Shown: in pieces, positions 47,711 to 57,272 of the stretch
How positions within the stretch are numbered: the first letter of the stretch is position 1
Layout of the letters: each line of letters opens with the position of its first letter
DNA from: Leptospira sp.
Lineage (GTDB): Bacteria; Spirochaetota; Leptospiria; Leptospirales; Leptospiraceae
DNA length: 64,000 bases
Direction: 5' to 3'
Assembly (NCBI GenBank): GCA_027533185.1
Contig: JAPZTS010000007.1
Span: 124,001 to 188,000 of the forward strand
Translations under genes and position numbers: made by a program
The notes under the pieces: generated by a model
Databases searched by the model: none
What the model was told of the DNA's origin: nothing
What the model saw: only the letters and a program-made list of their open reading frames with translations

Positions 47711-49189
47711 ATGAAAATTGAAACGTCCCCACTCCAAATACAAATTGGTGCACTTAAAGGAAATAGTTTTTACAAACTCATACCCATTTTCTCCGAAGAC
47801 GTAAAGGACGAACTCAGCGAAAAATACCCTCTACAAATCTCAAAAAAGGTTTTTACGGGTGAAATTGGTCAAGAGTTTAAGGACGAAACCGGGCAAATCA
47901 TTTATCTAGGGTTAGGTGAAAAAGAGAAATTACAATTCCGAAAGTTAATCAGTCTGTTTTTTAAGTTTGGCGAACGAATTCTTAAATGGGATGGAATGGG
48001 TTTAGAAATTTTTATTAGCAAAACCATTTCTAAAAAATTTGGAGCAGACAATCTCGTTTATCAAATTGCAAATGCATTCCATATTGGAAGCTATTCGGTT
48101 GCAAGTTTGCAAACGAAAAAGAAAGAAAAAAAAGCTGTTGGAACTGTTTCCTTTCATTTGGAGGACATCTCAGCAGTTTCCCTCGCAAACAATGGCCTTT
48201 CCAAAAGTCAAATTGTTTCCAAACATGTAAATGGTGCTCGTTACATAGCTCACTTGCCAGCAAACTACTTTACCCCGGATGATTTTGTATCTCGCGCAAA
48301 AGAAATTGCCAAGGAACAAAAGTTAACCGTTAAAGTTTGGGACGAACCCCAACTCAAGAAAGAAGGTCTTGGTGGAATCCTTGCCGTTTCTCGTGGATCG
48401 GAACTCAATGGAAAGATGGTTGTAATGGAATACAAACCCGCGAAAGCAAAGAAAAAATTCGCAATCGTTGGTAAGGGTTTGACGTTCGACACCGGTGGAA
48501 TTTCTCTAAAGCCTCCTGGCGAAATGCATGAAATGAAGTATGATATGTGCGGAGCTGCTGCGACCATTCATGCGATTGGTGCCATTGCCGCACTTAAACT
48601 GCCAATTCATATCATAGCAGCCATTGGTGTTGCAGAAAACATGCCTGATGGCAAGGCAATCAAACCAGGTGATGTTTATACAGCATATAACGGAACCACA
48701 GTGGAAGTTCAAAATACGGATGCTGAAGGAAGATTGGTTTTAGGGGACGTTTTGTCCTATGTTTCAAAAAATTATAAACCTGACTACATGGTAGACCTAG
48801 CAACTCTCACGGGTGCTGTCATAATTGCCCTTGGTCACGAAGCTGCAGCGATCCTAACGAAATCCGATGTCCTCAGAGATAGTTTGCAAAAAGCATCCCA
48901 ATCTTCGGAGGATCGAATTTGGGAACTACCACTTTGGGATGAGTATGGAGAAGATTTAAAATCGGATATTGCCGATTTAAAAAATATTACAGGTGGTGGG
49001 AAAGGTGCAGGAACCATTTCTGCAGCCGTATTTTTGTCCAAGTTTGTTTCGGAAGAAATTGAATGGGCACATATCGATATCGCAGGAGCTGCTTGGCGGA
49101 AAAAAGCATCCGGCACTCAAGTGAGCGGACCTACAGGTTACGGTGTACGTTTGTTAGTTGATTTGGCTAAAGAACTAGCAGGGAAATAA
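47711..49189 (+). CDS. pepA: Leucyl aminopeptidase (M17)
   Basis: This 492-residue peptidase has the zinc-site motifs [15 protein letters not shown] and [11 protein letters not shown] (near 255-285) and the signature [12 protein letters not shown] near 340. The N-terminal domain is the variable macro-like fold. It releases N-terminal residues from peptides and acts in the cytoplasm. It is in one transcript with bcp, ended by the hairpin at 49204. Confidence 0.94.
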   Translation: MKIETSPLQIQIGALKGNSFYKLIPIFSEDVKDELSEKYPLQISKKVFTGEIGQEFKDETGQIIYLGLGEKEKLQFRKLISLFFKFGERILKWDGMGLEIFISKTISKKFGADNLVYQIANAFHIGSYSVASLQTKKKEKKAVGTVSFHLEDISAVSLANNGLSKSQIVSKHVNGARYIAHLPANYFTPDDFVSRAKEIAKEQKLTVKVWDEPQLKKEGLGGILAVSRGSELNGKMVVMEYKPAKAKKKFAIVGKGLTFDTGGISLKPPGEMHEMKYDMCGAAATIHAIGAIAALKLPIHIIAAIGVAENMPDGKAIKPGDVYTAYNGTTVEVQNTDAEGRLVLGDVLSYVSKNYKPDYMVDLATLTGAVIIALGHEAAAILTKSDVLRDSLQKASQSSEDRIWELPLWDEYGEDLKSDIADLKNITGGGKGAGTISAAVFLSKFVSEEIEWAHIDIAGAAWRKKASGTQVSGPTGYGVRLLVDLAKELAGK

Positions 49190-49203
49190 GTTTCAATGTT
49201 TTT

Positions 49204-49243
49204 AGGGATTCGATGGAGGAAAACAACGCGAATCCCTTTTTTT
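49204..49243 (+). terminator. Rho-independent terminator of pepA
   Basis: AGGGATTCG at 49204-49212 and CGAATCCCT at 49229-49237 form a perfect nine-base stem, followed by a run of T to 49243. Confidence 0.85.
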
Positions 49244-49385
49244 GCCGCTACCACCGCCTTTGTAATTTTCCTTTTAAGCCTCCTCCACCTCCAGTGTTTA
49301 GTGATTGGGTATAGTCGAGAATACAACCAAAAATTAAATCAGCACTGAGTTTTCCCATTTTGGTTTTATTCGTACCATCGCCATA

Positions 49386-49580
49386 TCAAACTATCATTAG
49401 TTGGCTCAAAATATGCCAAAACGCATAACCTTGAAAAATTAGGTGGTTTGGACTACATAAGATTCTTGTAAGATCCAAAATCGAAAAGGTTTGTGCCAAG
49501 AGCAAAAATACAATGGCGTAAAGAAAGGAACGACTTGTATTGCCTGAGCCTATTGAATTTCGACGTACCAAGAGGCCCAA
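49386..49580 (-). pseudogene. C-terminal remnant of a ceramidase-like membrane protein
   Basis: The frame begins at TTG 49580, without a ribosome binding site, and lies after the phosphatase stop. Its single domain-like part (LLLAQTFSILDLTRILC, then QGYAFWHILSQLM) resembles the C-terminal region of the ceramidase (PF05875) family, where QGHALWHILS is typical. The rest of the gene is missing. The stretch between 49244 and 49386 has no supported gene. Confidence 0.45.
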
Positions 49581-49593
49581 GGCACGAGTTCCC

Positions 49594-52167
49594 CTAGTCC
49601 TCAGGCTCTAGGAATTCTTTTAGTTTGATCACCTGAGGATGGTCAGGCGCCAAAGTTAGCAAACGCTCTAGAATTTTTTTAGCTCGGTCCAAATTTCGAA
49701 CCAATCTGTAACATTCTACTAGGTTTATCAAATTTCGAATGTGTTTGGGTTCGCGTGCTCTCAGTCTTTCTCCAAGATCTATCGCCTTCTTTAGATTTTT
49801 TGACTTTCTGTAAGCAAAACTCAATTGGAGTAAAATCTCATTGTCTGTTACAAAGTATGGGAAAATGGATTCTAAGTTTTCGACTGCCGTATCGAATTTT
49901 TTTAATAGAAGTGAGATTCGAGATTTTTCTCTGAGCAAATTGATTCGAACATCATCACTAAGAGAATTATTATCCAAAAGTTTTTCAATCGTATCATATG
50001 CGCCTTCTGCATTTCCAGCATCCAAAAGTGATTTTACTTCTGAATACAGAAAGTAATCTGAGTTTAAGTTAGATAATGTATCTTTATCAACACGTTTGAT
50101 AGATCCCAACCATTCAAGTCTCAGGAGCGTTAAATCATCCGAAAAGCTACCTACATGTTTTAAATTCTCGATCAATTGATTCAACTCACCTTTCGACTGT
50201 TTTACGATCTCTAGAAACTTAGTCTCATCTTCATTAATCTGACGAGTTCCATCAGCACTTTCTTCTAGAACTAAATCATCTCGACCATCTGAACCTATAA
50301 AAAGAACATCCCCTTGCTCAAGTGAAAAAATCCGAACGCGAACATCACCTTCCATACCCTTTGTTCCAATCTTTCGAAGTTCCAATTCTTCTTCTATAAA
50401 CGATGCATTTTCATCACGATAGAGAACCGTCCATGGGTGTTCTGCATTCAGATAGTACAACACTCCCGTTTCTTCTTCCACAAGGCCAAGAACTACCGAA
50501 ACCAACATCGATCCATCAAAGGATTCAAAAATCGTTTGCAGTTCGTAAAAACACTCTTTGATCCATCGCTCTGGTGATTTATTTTGACTCTCGACTATGA
50601 TTTGAGTTCTTTTAATAAATGATAAAAATACAACACCAAGTACCAGCGCCCCTCCAGCACCTTGGATGGATTTTCCCATCGCATCGCCATTGATAAATAC
50701 AGTATAAGATTTACCATTGAGAGTGATCGAATCGCTGATGATGATATCTCCACCAATCTCGCGTTTTTTTCCTCTAAACTCAAATTCCTTTTTTTGTTTT
50801 ACATAAGATTGAAGATGGACTAAGGATGAGTTCGCCTTTCCTTTGCTAAGTGGATCTAACAAAAGCGAAGTCAAAAAATAATCTCCATCTTGCTGGACTT
50901 TGAGTTCTTGCACTTTCGTCAACGTGTTTTGGAGTTCGTTTGTTCGTTCTTCAACTTTCTTTTCAAGACTGGCGTTGAGTTCCTCCACTTGTCTATGTAC
51001 CCGAAGGAAACGGTTAGCAAGAACTACTGCAATTCCTAAGACAAAAAACAAAAATCCAAATCTAAGTAGATTCAGGTTCTGGATGGGTAAAAATCCTGTA
51101 GCTCCCAATATATCCCAAAAACCAGTTCCAAGGAGCAAAATAATACCAAGTAACAAACGCTTGGCGTCTTTATTGTTTTTACGAACGGCAGAAATAGTTA
51201 GGTAAAGCAAAAGTATACCAAACACTAATACTGAAAATTGCCAAACTCGTAAGATTGTTACAGAAATAGATCGGTTGACAAAAAACTGAACTATTGCCAA
51301 AAACAAAACGAAATAAAAGTAAATTTTGGAAAGCAGACTGATCCTATTTCTATAAAATACATCAGTAAATAAAAGGAGCCAAACAGGTGTTAAAAAAACC
51401 ACAAAATATTCCAATCTAGACTGGGTAAATGGATCTAATCCAAATTTGTATATCCCTTGGGACCGAAAAACCATATAAACCGATAGAAACATTGCAAAAA
51501 GAGCATAGTACAAATTGTACGTTTCTTGTCTTCTTTTCCAGTAAAAAAGACCATGGTAGATTCCCACAAAGAAGTACAAAAATAAAAGCATATAGGTTTC
51601 GTACTCATCTTCGATATTGAGATGAACCGAAGCACGATCCAAACTTGCTGGGAAATCATTAAACAGTTTGTAAACATTGAGCTCTTCACCTTCTTCTGCC
51701 GCAAGAAAGATGCGAATCTGATTTTGACCAGTCTTTAGTAGATTTCTATTTAGCCTAACAAGAATATGCCTCCGGTAGCCACTTTCTGAGATATGTTCAC
51801 CGTCAATTTTTCCACCAGAGGTAATCTTTACATCATTTACATAGACTTCATAAACATTAGAAATATAAGGTAGGTGAAGGCTGAAAGCGTCATCAATCGT
51901 ATCTTCAAAATCAGAACTAGAGAGAATTATGGTTTTAACCATTGTTATCTTTCTAATTTCGTTCGGTGAAAAGTTAAACTCTGTTAATATGGTTGCAAGT
52001 GGAAGCGATTCCAATTGTTTCCAATCTTTTAAATTGGTCGGATCGGTTTGAACAAACCCTTTTGTTACTAACCAATTTTTTGTCAGATCGATTGGTAGCG
52101 AATGTAGATTCGCAATAGAGAACAACGTTAAGATAGAAATGATTAAAATCTTGTAAAACTGCTTCAT
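49594..52167 (-). CDS. 7TMR-DISM receptor with SpoIIE-type PP2C phosphatase and TPR repeats
   Basis: This 857-residue protein has a signal peptide (about 1-25), a periplasmic domain (30-180) of the DISMED type, seven transmembrane helices (180-395), a coiled coil (about 400-430), a PP2C/SpoIIE phosphatase domain (445-660, with GGDIIISDSITLNGK, IGSDGRDDLV and FSDDLTLLRLEW) and a TPR tail (690-857). It would read an extracellular signal and dephosphorylate a Ser/Thr protein, typically an anti-sigma antagonist. It overlaps the Ppx-like gene by four bases. Confidence 0.92.
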   Translation of the reverse strand: MKQFYKILIISILTLFSIANLHSLPIDLTKNWLVTKGFVQTDPTNLKDWKQLESLPLATILTEFNFSPNEIRKITMVKTIILSSSDFEDTIDDAFSLHLPYISNVYEVYVNDVKITSGGKIDGEHISESGYRRHILVRLNRNLLKTGQNQIRIFLAAEEGEELNVYKLFNDFPASLDRASVHLNIEDEYETYMLLFLYFFVGIYHGLFYWKRRQETYNLYYALFAMFLSVYMVFRSQGIYKFGLDPFTQSRLEYFVVFLTPVWLLLFTDVFYRNRISLLSKIYFYFVLFLAIVQFFVNRSISVTILRVWQFSVLVFGILLLYLTISAVRKNNKDAKRLLLGIILLLGTGFWDILGATGFLPIQNLNLLRFGFLFFVLGIAVVLANRFLRVHRQVEELNASLEKKVEERTNELQNTLTKVQELKVQQDGDYFLTSLLLDPLSKGKANSSLVHLQSYVKQKKEFEFRGKKREIGGDIIISDSITLNGKSYTVFINGDAMGKSIQGAGGALVLGVVFLSFIKRTQIIVESQNKSPERWIKECFYELQTIFESFDGSMLVSVVLGLVEEETGVLYYLNAEHPWTVLYRDENASFIEEELELRKIGTKGMEGDVRVRIFSLEQGDVLFIGSDGRDDLVLEESADGTRQINEDETKFLEIVKQSKGELNQLIENLKHVGSFSDDLTLLRLEWLGSIKRVDKDTLSNLNSDYFLYSEVKSLLDAGNAEGAYDTIEKLLDNNSLSDDVRINLLREKSRISLLLKKFDTAVENLESIFPYFVTDNEILLQLSFAYRKSKNLKKAIDLGERLRAREPKHIRNLINLVECYRLVRNLDRAKKILERLLTLAPDHPQVIKLKEFLEPED

Positions 52168-53765
52168 AAGGAAATCAATTGGAACTCAAGTTTTGTTTGA
52201 AACGTATCTTCGAAAAGGTCTTTTTTTTCATCAACCGACCAAATTTCTAAATTCGGCTCTTCCCCTTTTTTGTGGTAAAGACGGCATCTCACTTTCCCTG
52301 CGTCCATATGAGAATCTAGCCGTTCGATCAGAGATTTTTCCGAACGGTCTAAACCATCGCCAATACGTAAGAACGCGGCGAGTTTTTTAACCAACAACTG
52401 GTCTTCTGGGCGGAGAGTTTTAAACTCTTCGTGTTTTGCTTTGGGCCCGCCCTTTCTATGGTAGCGAGCAATGAGAGCAATGATTTCAATCTCTGCATTG
52501 GAAAATCCAACCATGGCTTCCGAATTTTTGATTATATAATAACTATGTTTGTGATACGAGTGGTGTGAAATACAGAGCCCTATTTGGTGGAGGTGGCAGG
52601 CTGTTTCCAAATATTCCCGTTCCACAGAACCCAATTTGTGAAGATCTTTCAAATCATCAAATAACTGTAAGGTTAGTTTAGTAACTTGTTCGGCATGTTT
52701 TTTCCCAGCAGGGTATAGGTTAGCAATCGTGCGAATCGCCTTCTCTCGGATATTGTCGAGTTTCGGGGCACTCTGATCTGTATGCCGAAACCAAGACTCT
52801 ATTGTATCGTATACAATCCCATCTCGAAGGGCAAAATCTGAGACAAAAAAACTAGGAGCTTTGATTCTTTGTAAAACTTCGTCCAAAACCATGACTCCAC
52901 CGACGATGATATCTCCCCGTTTTGCGTCCAGGCCCGGTAGTTTGAGGCGTTTTTTGAGCGTATCAGCATCTAATATTTGTTTGCGGATATCCTTAAATTG
53001 ATCAATTGTAATTTCGGCACCGTTCAATCTGTCCCGCTTTTCCAGTTTTTTTTCAAAAACCATCGAAGCAACGGAGGTAACTGTTCCGGAACTACCTACG
53101 ACTGTAAAGGGCTTCCAAGATTCTATTTGAGGTAGATAGGCAGAAAGCACCGATTCAATATGGATTCGACATTTTTGCAAATCGGATATGGACAGGGGAT
53201 CTTTTTTAAGATACTTTTCTGTTAATCGAATTGCACCCAGTTTCAGGCTGGCAGAAAATAAAATCTCTCCCTTTTCTCCGACGAGTAGTTCTGTGCTCCC
53301 TCCTCCGATGTCAATGAGCAGGATTCTTTTTTCAAATAAGGGTAATCCCTGTAAAATCCCTAAATAGATAAGTCTTGCCTCTTCGTTGCCAGAGATTACT
53401 TGGATTTTGATTCCAACTTCCTTTTCTGACCGATCCAAAAACTCGTTTCTATTTTCTGCTTCACGTAACGCACTTGTTGCGACTGCTCTAACTTCAGCTT
53501 GGTAGGAATCAGCCAATGTTTTAAAGCGTTTTAAGCAGGCGATCCCTCGATCCATTGCATCGGATTGGACTGTCGCATAATCACTGCTACCGCTTCCCAA
53601 TCGAACAGATTCCTTTTCCTTATTCAAATACTCTAGAGTTCCATCCAACTTGACCCGAACAATGACAATATGGAAGGAATTGGTTCCCAAATCGATTGCC
53701 GCGAGGATCTTTTCTTGTTTGAGAGGGCGTGATTTTCTTTTTAAAATTTGTGAGAGTGGTAGCAT
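52164..53765 (-). CDS. Ppx/GppA phosphatase with HD domain
   Basis: From the ATG at 53765 (MLPLSQILKRK) the protein has 533 residues. The ASKHA-fold Ppx/GppA domain (about 20-310) has AAIDLGTNSFH and LIDIGGGSTELLVG. The C-terminal HD-type domain (about 330-530) has HAEQVTKLTLQLF and ACHLHQIGLC, then IARYHRKGGP. It hydrolyses polyphosphate or pppGpp. The frame extends 111 codons further, but that part is unlike the family and overlaps the mreB promoter region. Confidence 0.9.
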   Translation of the reverse strand: MLPLSQILKRKSRPLKQEKILAAIDLGTNSFHIVIVRVKLDGTLEYLNKEKESVRLGSGSSDYATVQSDAMDRGIACLKRFKTLADSYQAEVRAVATSALREAENRNEFLDRSEKEVGIKIQVISGNEEARLIYLGILQGLPLFEKRILLIDIGGGSTELLVGEKGEILFSASLKLGAIRLTEKYLKKDPLSISDLQKCRIHIESVLSAYLPQIESWKPFTVVGSSGTVTSVASMVFEKKLEKRDRLNGAEITIDQFKDIRKQILDADTLKKRLKLPGLDAKRGDIIVGGVMVLDEVLQRIKAPSFFVSDFALRDGIVYDTIESWFRHTDQSAPKLDNIREKAIRTIANLYPAGKKHAEQVTKLTLQLFDDLKDLHKLGSVEREYLETACHLHQIGLCISHHSYHKHSYYIIKNSEAMVGFSNAEIEIIALIARYHRKGGPKAKHEEFKTLRPEDQLLVKKLAAFLRIGDGLDRSEKSLIERLDSHMDAGKVRCRLYHKKGEEPNLEIWSVDEKKDLFEDTFQTKLEFQLISL

Positions 53766-53908
53766 TTTCTTAGGACCAAGAGTATTGAAAATTTTTACGG
53801 TTGAAAGCAAAAACCGACCGAAAATTATGGGGAACGGGTAGAATTCTTCAGTTTTGGTGGTTTTTCCATCTTCGGTTCCCCACTCGTATACTTTTACCAG
53901 GATCTTAT

Positions 53909-54931
53909 ATGATATTTGATAACCTTTATGGACTCTTCTCAAACGACATGGGAATCGACCTCGGAACGGCAAACACACTTGTGCACGTAAAAGGACAAGG
54001 AATTGTTCTCTCCGAACCTTCTGTTGTGGCTGTTCAAGCTTCGACAGGTAGGGTTCTCGCTGTAGGCCAGGAAGCAAAACGAATGCTCGGTCGAACACCG
54101 GGAGACATTGTTGCGATTCGTCCGATGAAAGATGGTGTGATCGCCGATTTCGAAACTGTCGAAAAGATGATCCGATACTTCATCGCAAAGGTCCACAACC
54201 GCACTACATTTGTAAAACCGCGCATCGTCATCGGGGTTCCGTCTGGAATTACCGAGGTGGAACGTCGTGCGGTTCGCGAGTCTGCAGAACAGGCAGGAGC
54301 CCGCGAGATCTTCCTCATCGAAGAAGCACTGGCGGCGGCGATTGGAGCCAATATTCCCATCCACGAACCTGCGGGAAATATGATCGTCGATATCGGCGGG
54401 GGAACTACCGAAATTGCGGTGATCTCACTTGGCGGTATGGTGATCGCTGAGTCCATCCGTACAGGTGGTGACGAATTTGATGAAGCCATTGTCAAATACC
54501 TCAGGAACCAATATAACCTAGTTGTTGGTGAAAGAACTGCAGAAGATATCAAACTTACCATAGGAAACGCATTCGCGGACAAACGTGTCGACACTATGGA
54601 AGTAAAAGGTCGGGATGCGATCTCGGGTCTTCCACGCACACTCGAGCTCGATTCGAACGAAATCCGAAAGGCTCTCAAAGAACCAACAGACGAAATCCTG
54701 GATGGTATCAAATCGGTTCTCGAACGCACTCCTCCGGAACTTGCGGCCGACATCGTGGAACGAGGAATCGTTCTCACAGGTGGTGGCTGTCTACTCCGCG
54801 GTTTAGAACATTACCTCACCAAAGAAACAGGAGTTCCTGTGTTCCGTGCTGAAAACCCACTCACTTGCGTGGTGCTCGGAACAGGACGTTATTTGGATGA
54901 ATTGAAATACATCAAACCAGGGATTAGATAG
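53909..54931 (+). CDS. mreB: Rod-shape-determining protein MreB
   Basis: This 340-residue actin homologue has the phosphate-binding motif [18 protein letters not shown] at about 10-27, the second loop [19 protein letters not shown] and a C-terminal [13 protein letters not shown]. It builds the scaffold for lateral wall synthesis. The ATG at 53909 is preceded by AGGA; the frame's longer N-terminus is not family-like. It is divergent from the Ppx gene. Confidence 0.95.
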   Translation: MIFDNLYGLFSNDMGIDLGTANTLVHVKGQGIVLSEPSVVAVQASTGRVLAVGQEAKRMLGRTPGDIVAIRPMKDGVIADFETVEKMIRYFIAKVHNRTTFVKPRIVIGVPSGITEVERRAVRESAEQAGAREIFLIEEALAAAIGANIPIHEPAGNMIVDIGGGTTEIAVISLGGMVIAESIRTGGDEFDEAIVKYLRNQYNLVVGERTAEDIKLTIGNAFADKRVDTMEVKGRDAISGLPRTLELDSNEIRKALKEPTDEILDGIKSVLERTPPELAADIVERGIVLTGGGCLLRGLEHYLTKETGVPVFRAENPLTCVVLGTGRYLDELKYIKPGIR

Positions 54932-54944
54932 ATCGCATTTCGCA

Positions 54945-55063
54945 TTTCGATACGGCCTTCGGCCTACTCAATGCTCGACATATATCGTATAAGGTCGTTT
55001 CGGTCGTTGAAACTACATTTTATTTCCATCGTTTCGGTCGTTGAGTAGCGAAGCGTATCGAAA
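54945..55063. repeat. Imperfect inverted-repeat element after mreB
   Basis: TTTCGATACGGCCTTCGGCC (from 54945) with CTACTCAA pairs imperfectly with TTGAGTAGCGAAGCG and TATCGAAA (55041-55063). CGTTTCGGTCGTTGA occurs twice inside. It looks like a dispersed palindromic repeat and may affect transcript ends. Confidence 0.6.
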
Positions 55064-55115
55064 CGACGAAACGACGGAACGACGATGCGACATACGCCGA
55101 TATGTATAGAATGAA

Positions 55116-55141
55116 GGGAGCAAGAGATTGTTCCCTTTTTT
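55116..55141 (+). terminator. Hairpin and T-run downstream of mreB
   Basis: GGGAGCAA and TTGTTCCC form an eight-base stem with a GAGA loop (55116-55135), followed by six T. Confidence 0.6.
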
Positions 55142-55230
55142 ATTGAATTCGACATTTTAGATAGAATTTTCGGGGCCAAAAGATCTTTTTTATACCTTAC
55201 CTAAGAAGGACAGGTTTTGCCTAACGTTAG

Positions 55231-55416
55231 ATGGGATATATGTACATTCTGGTTTGTGCAGATGGATCGTATTACACTGGTAGTACGAAATATTTAAATC
55301 GAAGATGCGAAAATATAGTCGTCTTTAAGCCTCTTGGATTCCTAAAATGGGGAATCAGTCCCGAATATCGGAAATCGTTTCTGAATATGGGGGCTTGGTC
55401 TTGGAAAAAATCTTAG
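55231..55416 (+). pseudogene. Truncated GIY-YIG endonuclease gene joined to the dispersed repeat
   Basis: The first 25 residues (MGYMYILVCADGSYYTGS, then TKYLNRRCEN) are the start of a GIY-YIG nuclease of the YhbQ type. The frame then runs into dispersed repeat copy C, which supplies the last residues (PEYRKSFLNMGAWSWKKS) and a stop. The nuclease normally has 80-100 residues, so the gene appears broken at about 55310. Confidence 0.75.
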
Positions 55417-55432
55417 CATTTTCTTATGTGGT
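55339..55432 (+). repeat. Dispersed repeat, copy C
   Basis: About 94 bases beginning ttcctaaaatggggaatc and containing gggggcttggtcttggaaaa. The same sequence with changes is at 58858-58952, and its right half (reverse complement) at 36119-36164. The remaining gap 55433-55596 contains nothing else that I recognise. Confidence 0.75.
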
Positions 55433-55596
55433 AAAGCTACTAAGAAGTGTTCATCAAGTAAATTTTGATGAAGCCTTCCCACATGTCCGTTGCTTTGTGG
55501 TCGGATGACTTTCGTGGATCTATGCTCGATGTCTTCCCGTTGAAGAAATAAAATCTTTTCTAATTTTCTCCATTTGTTTTGCTGTTTTTCTCATTG

Positions 55597-56127
55597 TCAT
55601 AGATCATCAAATTCTCTCGCATATTTAACTAGTCCACTTACATTTCTTAATCCCTCTTTAACAAGCTCAATTGCCATAAAATGAGAAGATGGAACATCAT
55701 AAGATGATATGATATTCCATTTATTGGCAGGGACAAAACCAAATTTAGGATAATATTGTTTGTGTCCTAATACGATAACAGACCTGTAATTTAATTCTTT
55801 AGCTTTTTCAAGACCAAGGTGGATTAATTGCCCGCCAATACCTTTATTTTGAAATTCTGGACGAATCGCCAATGGTGCAAGTGCTAAACTTTCGATTTCT
55901 GATTGGTTTACTTGAACAACTTTAATTTTTGTAAACAATATATGTCCAACAACTTTGTTATCATTGTCTGTCGCTGCAATTGAGAGTTCGGGAATAAAAA
56001 CATCTAGATTATTTCTTAATGCATTAACTAATCTTGCTTCTTTGTCTTGCTCAAAAGCAAGTTGATGTGTTTCAAAAACCCCCTCGAAGTCTTTGTTTGT
56101 CTCTTGTCTAAAAAATAAATTGTTCAT
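55597..56127 (-). CDS. GNAT family N-acetyltransferase
   Basis: This 176-residue GNAT protein has the acetyl-CoA loop RPEFQNKGIGGQLIHLGL near residues 90-107 and the later SVIVLGHKQYYPKFGFVPANKW, typical of the YhbS-like small acetyltransferases. The acceptor is unknown. It is in the accessory patch between repeat copies C and D. It follows the membrane gene by 12 bases. Confidence 0.9.
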   Translation of the reverse strand: MNNLFFRQETNKDFEGVFETHQLAFEQDKEARLVNALRNNLDVFIPELSIAATDNDNKVVGHILFTKIKVVQVNQSEIESLALAPLAIRPEFQNKGIGGQLIHLGLEKAKELNYRSVIVLGHKQYYPKFGFVPANKWNIISSYDVPSSHFMAIELVKEGLRNVSGLVKYAREFDDL

Positions 56128-56139
56128 TCGATGTAAATT

Positions 56140-56568
56140 TCAAGAAGCCTCTCTTTTATCTTGTGATGTCTTCCTTGCGTAAAGGAATCCAATAGCCTCG
56201 TTTAACAAAACAAAAAAGACTGAAGTCGAACTGAATATAACTGAAATTAACGTAAGTTTTCGCTCCTTTAAAACTCCGGTGTGTTCGAACAGAAATGCAA
56301 AAATAGCTACGCATCCTGCGATTAAGAGTAGAAAGCGAAATGTCCTATCAAACAGCATGTTTGTTTTATTTTCGAGTGTTAACTCAACTCGAAAAGAGAT
56401 CAGGTTCAATAGCGCAAGGAAGAGCAGATAAACATGACTTGCTCTTATTTGCATACGCAATGTTAAGTCTCCCTGATGCTCTGGTCGAAAAAATATGGCC
56501 ATGTAGAATCCTGTCATCAAAAAGACGCCGAACAAAAGTAATCCGAAGATTAAATTAATTTTTTTCAT
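56140..56568 (-). CDS. Four-helix membrane protein of unknown function
   Basis: From the ATG at 56568 (MKKINLIFGLLLFGVFLM) the protein has 142 residues and four transmembrane helices. The start lies four bases after the stop of the methyltransferase gene. The frame's longer upstream part has the composition of a shadow frame. It may be cotranscribed with the methyltransferase and GNAT gene. Not recognised. Confidence 0.72.
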   Translation of the reverse strand: MKKINLIFGLLLFGVFLMTGFYMAIFFRPEHQGDLTLRMQIRASHVYLLFLALLNLISFRVELTLENKTNMLFDRTFRFLLLIAGCVAIFAFLFEHTGVLKERKLTLISVIFSSTSVFFVLLNEAIGFLYARKTSQDKREAS

Positions 56569-56572
56569 TTTT

Positions 56573-57220
56573 CTATCTCTTCTGCTTCTCAATGCGTAAC
56601 AACTGCGCGGTACCACCACCGAGTGAAACCCGTTCCTTAATGAGGATAGATAGTCTTGACAGTTCGTTTCCGAAGCCGTCAATAAGAATCGCTTCTGCTG
56701 TTTCTGGTTCAAGTCCTTGAATCAGGTTAGCGTAAAAACGTCGGAACAATCCAGAAGTCGGCAGCGCATGATCAAGTATGCATGCGAATCCTCCTCGTAA
56801 AAGGCAATCCATTCCGTATTTGAAGGTAATTGCACGTTCTTCTTCGGTTAACTCATGTAGAACAAAACTCCAAATTACCCTGTCATAACGTTGATTAGGT
56901 CTAAATTCAACTAAATTAGATTTAACGAAAGTTGCCCCCTCAGCTCGTTTGGAGGCTCGTATAAGCATACTTTCCGATTGGTCGACGGCGGTAACTTGAG
57001 CACCTGCATCCAGCAAACTGCGAGTGAGGCGGCCAGGACCGCAACCCAATTCAAGCACTTGCATTCCAGGTTGAATATCAAGAATTGAAACTGCGTGGTC
57101 ATGCATGTTTGCCAGGCCACCTACAAAAAAGAACATAGATTGCGAAATTATGTCGTAGATAAGCGGAGCGAATCGACTTTTATAAAAACTTAAATCAGAG
57201 GTTGTTTTTGTTCTTGACAT
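56573..57220 (-). CDS. Class I SAM-dependent methyltransferase
   Basis: From MSRTKTTSDL (ATG 57220) the protein has 215 residues with motif I VLELGCGPGR at 55-64 and TAVDQS and VIWSFVLHELTEEER later. It resembles UbiE-type small-molecule methyltransferases. Upstream starts at 57241 and 57313 are possible; the operator-like sequences then lie inside the gene, which makes the shorter start more likely. It is divergent from the TetR gene. Confidence 0.85.
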   Translation of the reverse strand: MSRTKTTSDLSFYKSRFAPLIYDIISQSMFFFVGGLANMHDHAVSILDIQPGMQVLELGCGPGRLTRSLLDAGAQVTAVDQSESMLIRASKRAEGATFVKSNLVEFRPNQRYDRVIWSFVLHELTEEERAITFKYGMDCLLRGGFACILDHALPTSGLFRRFYANLIQGLEPETAEAILIDGFGNELSRLSILIKERVSLGGGTAQLLRIEKQKR

Positions 57221-57253
57221 TATAGCATAATGTGAAAACATTACGTTGTAATG
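57218..57253. promoter_or_regulatory. Two inverted repeats between the methyltransferase and TetR genes
   Basis: CATTAT AGC ATAATG (57218-57232) and CATTAC GTT GTAATG (57239-57253) are two similar 15-base palindromes with 21-base centre spacing. They lie in the gap of a divergent TetR/methyltransferase pair and are probably the regulator's operators. Confidence 0.7.
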
Positions 57254-57272
57254 ACAATAATTATTTTCAATT

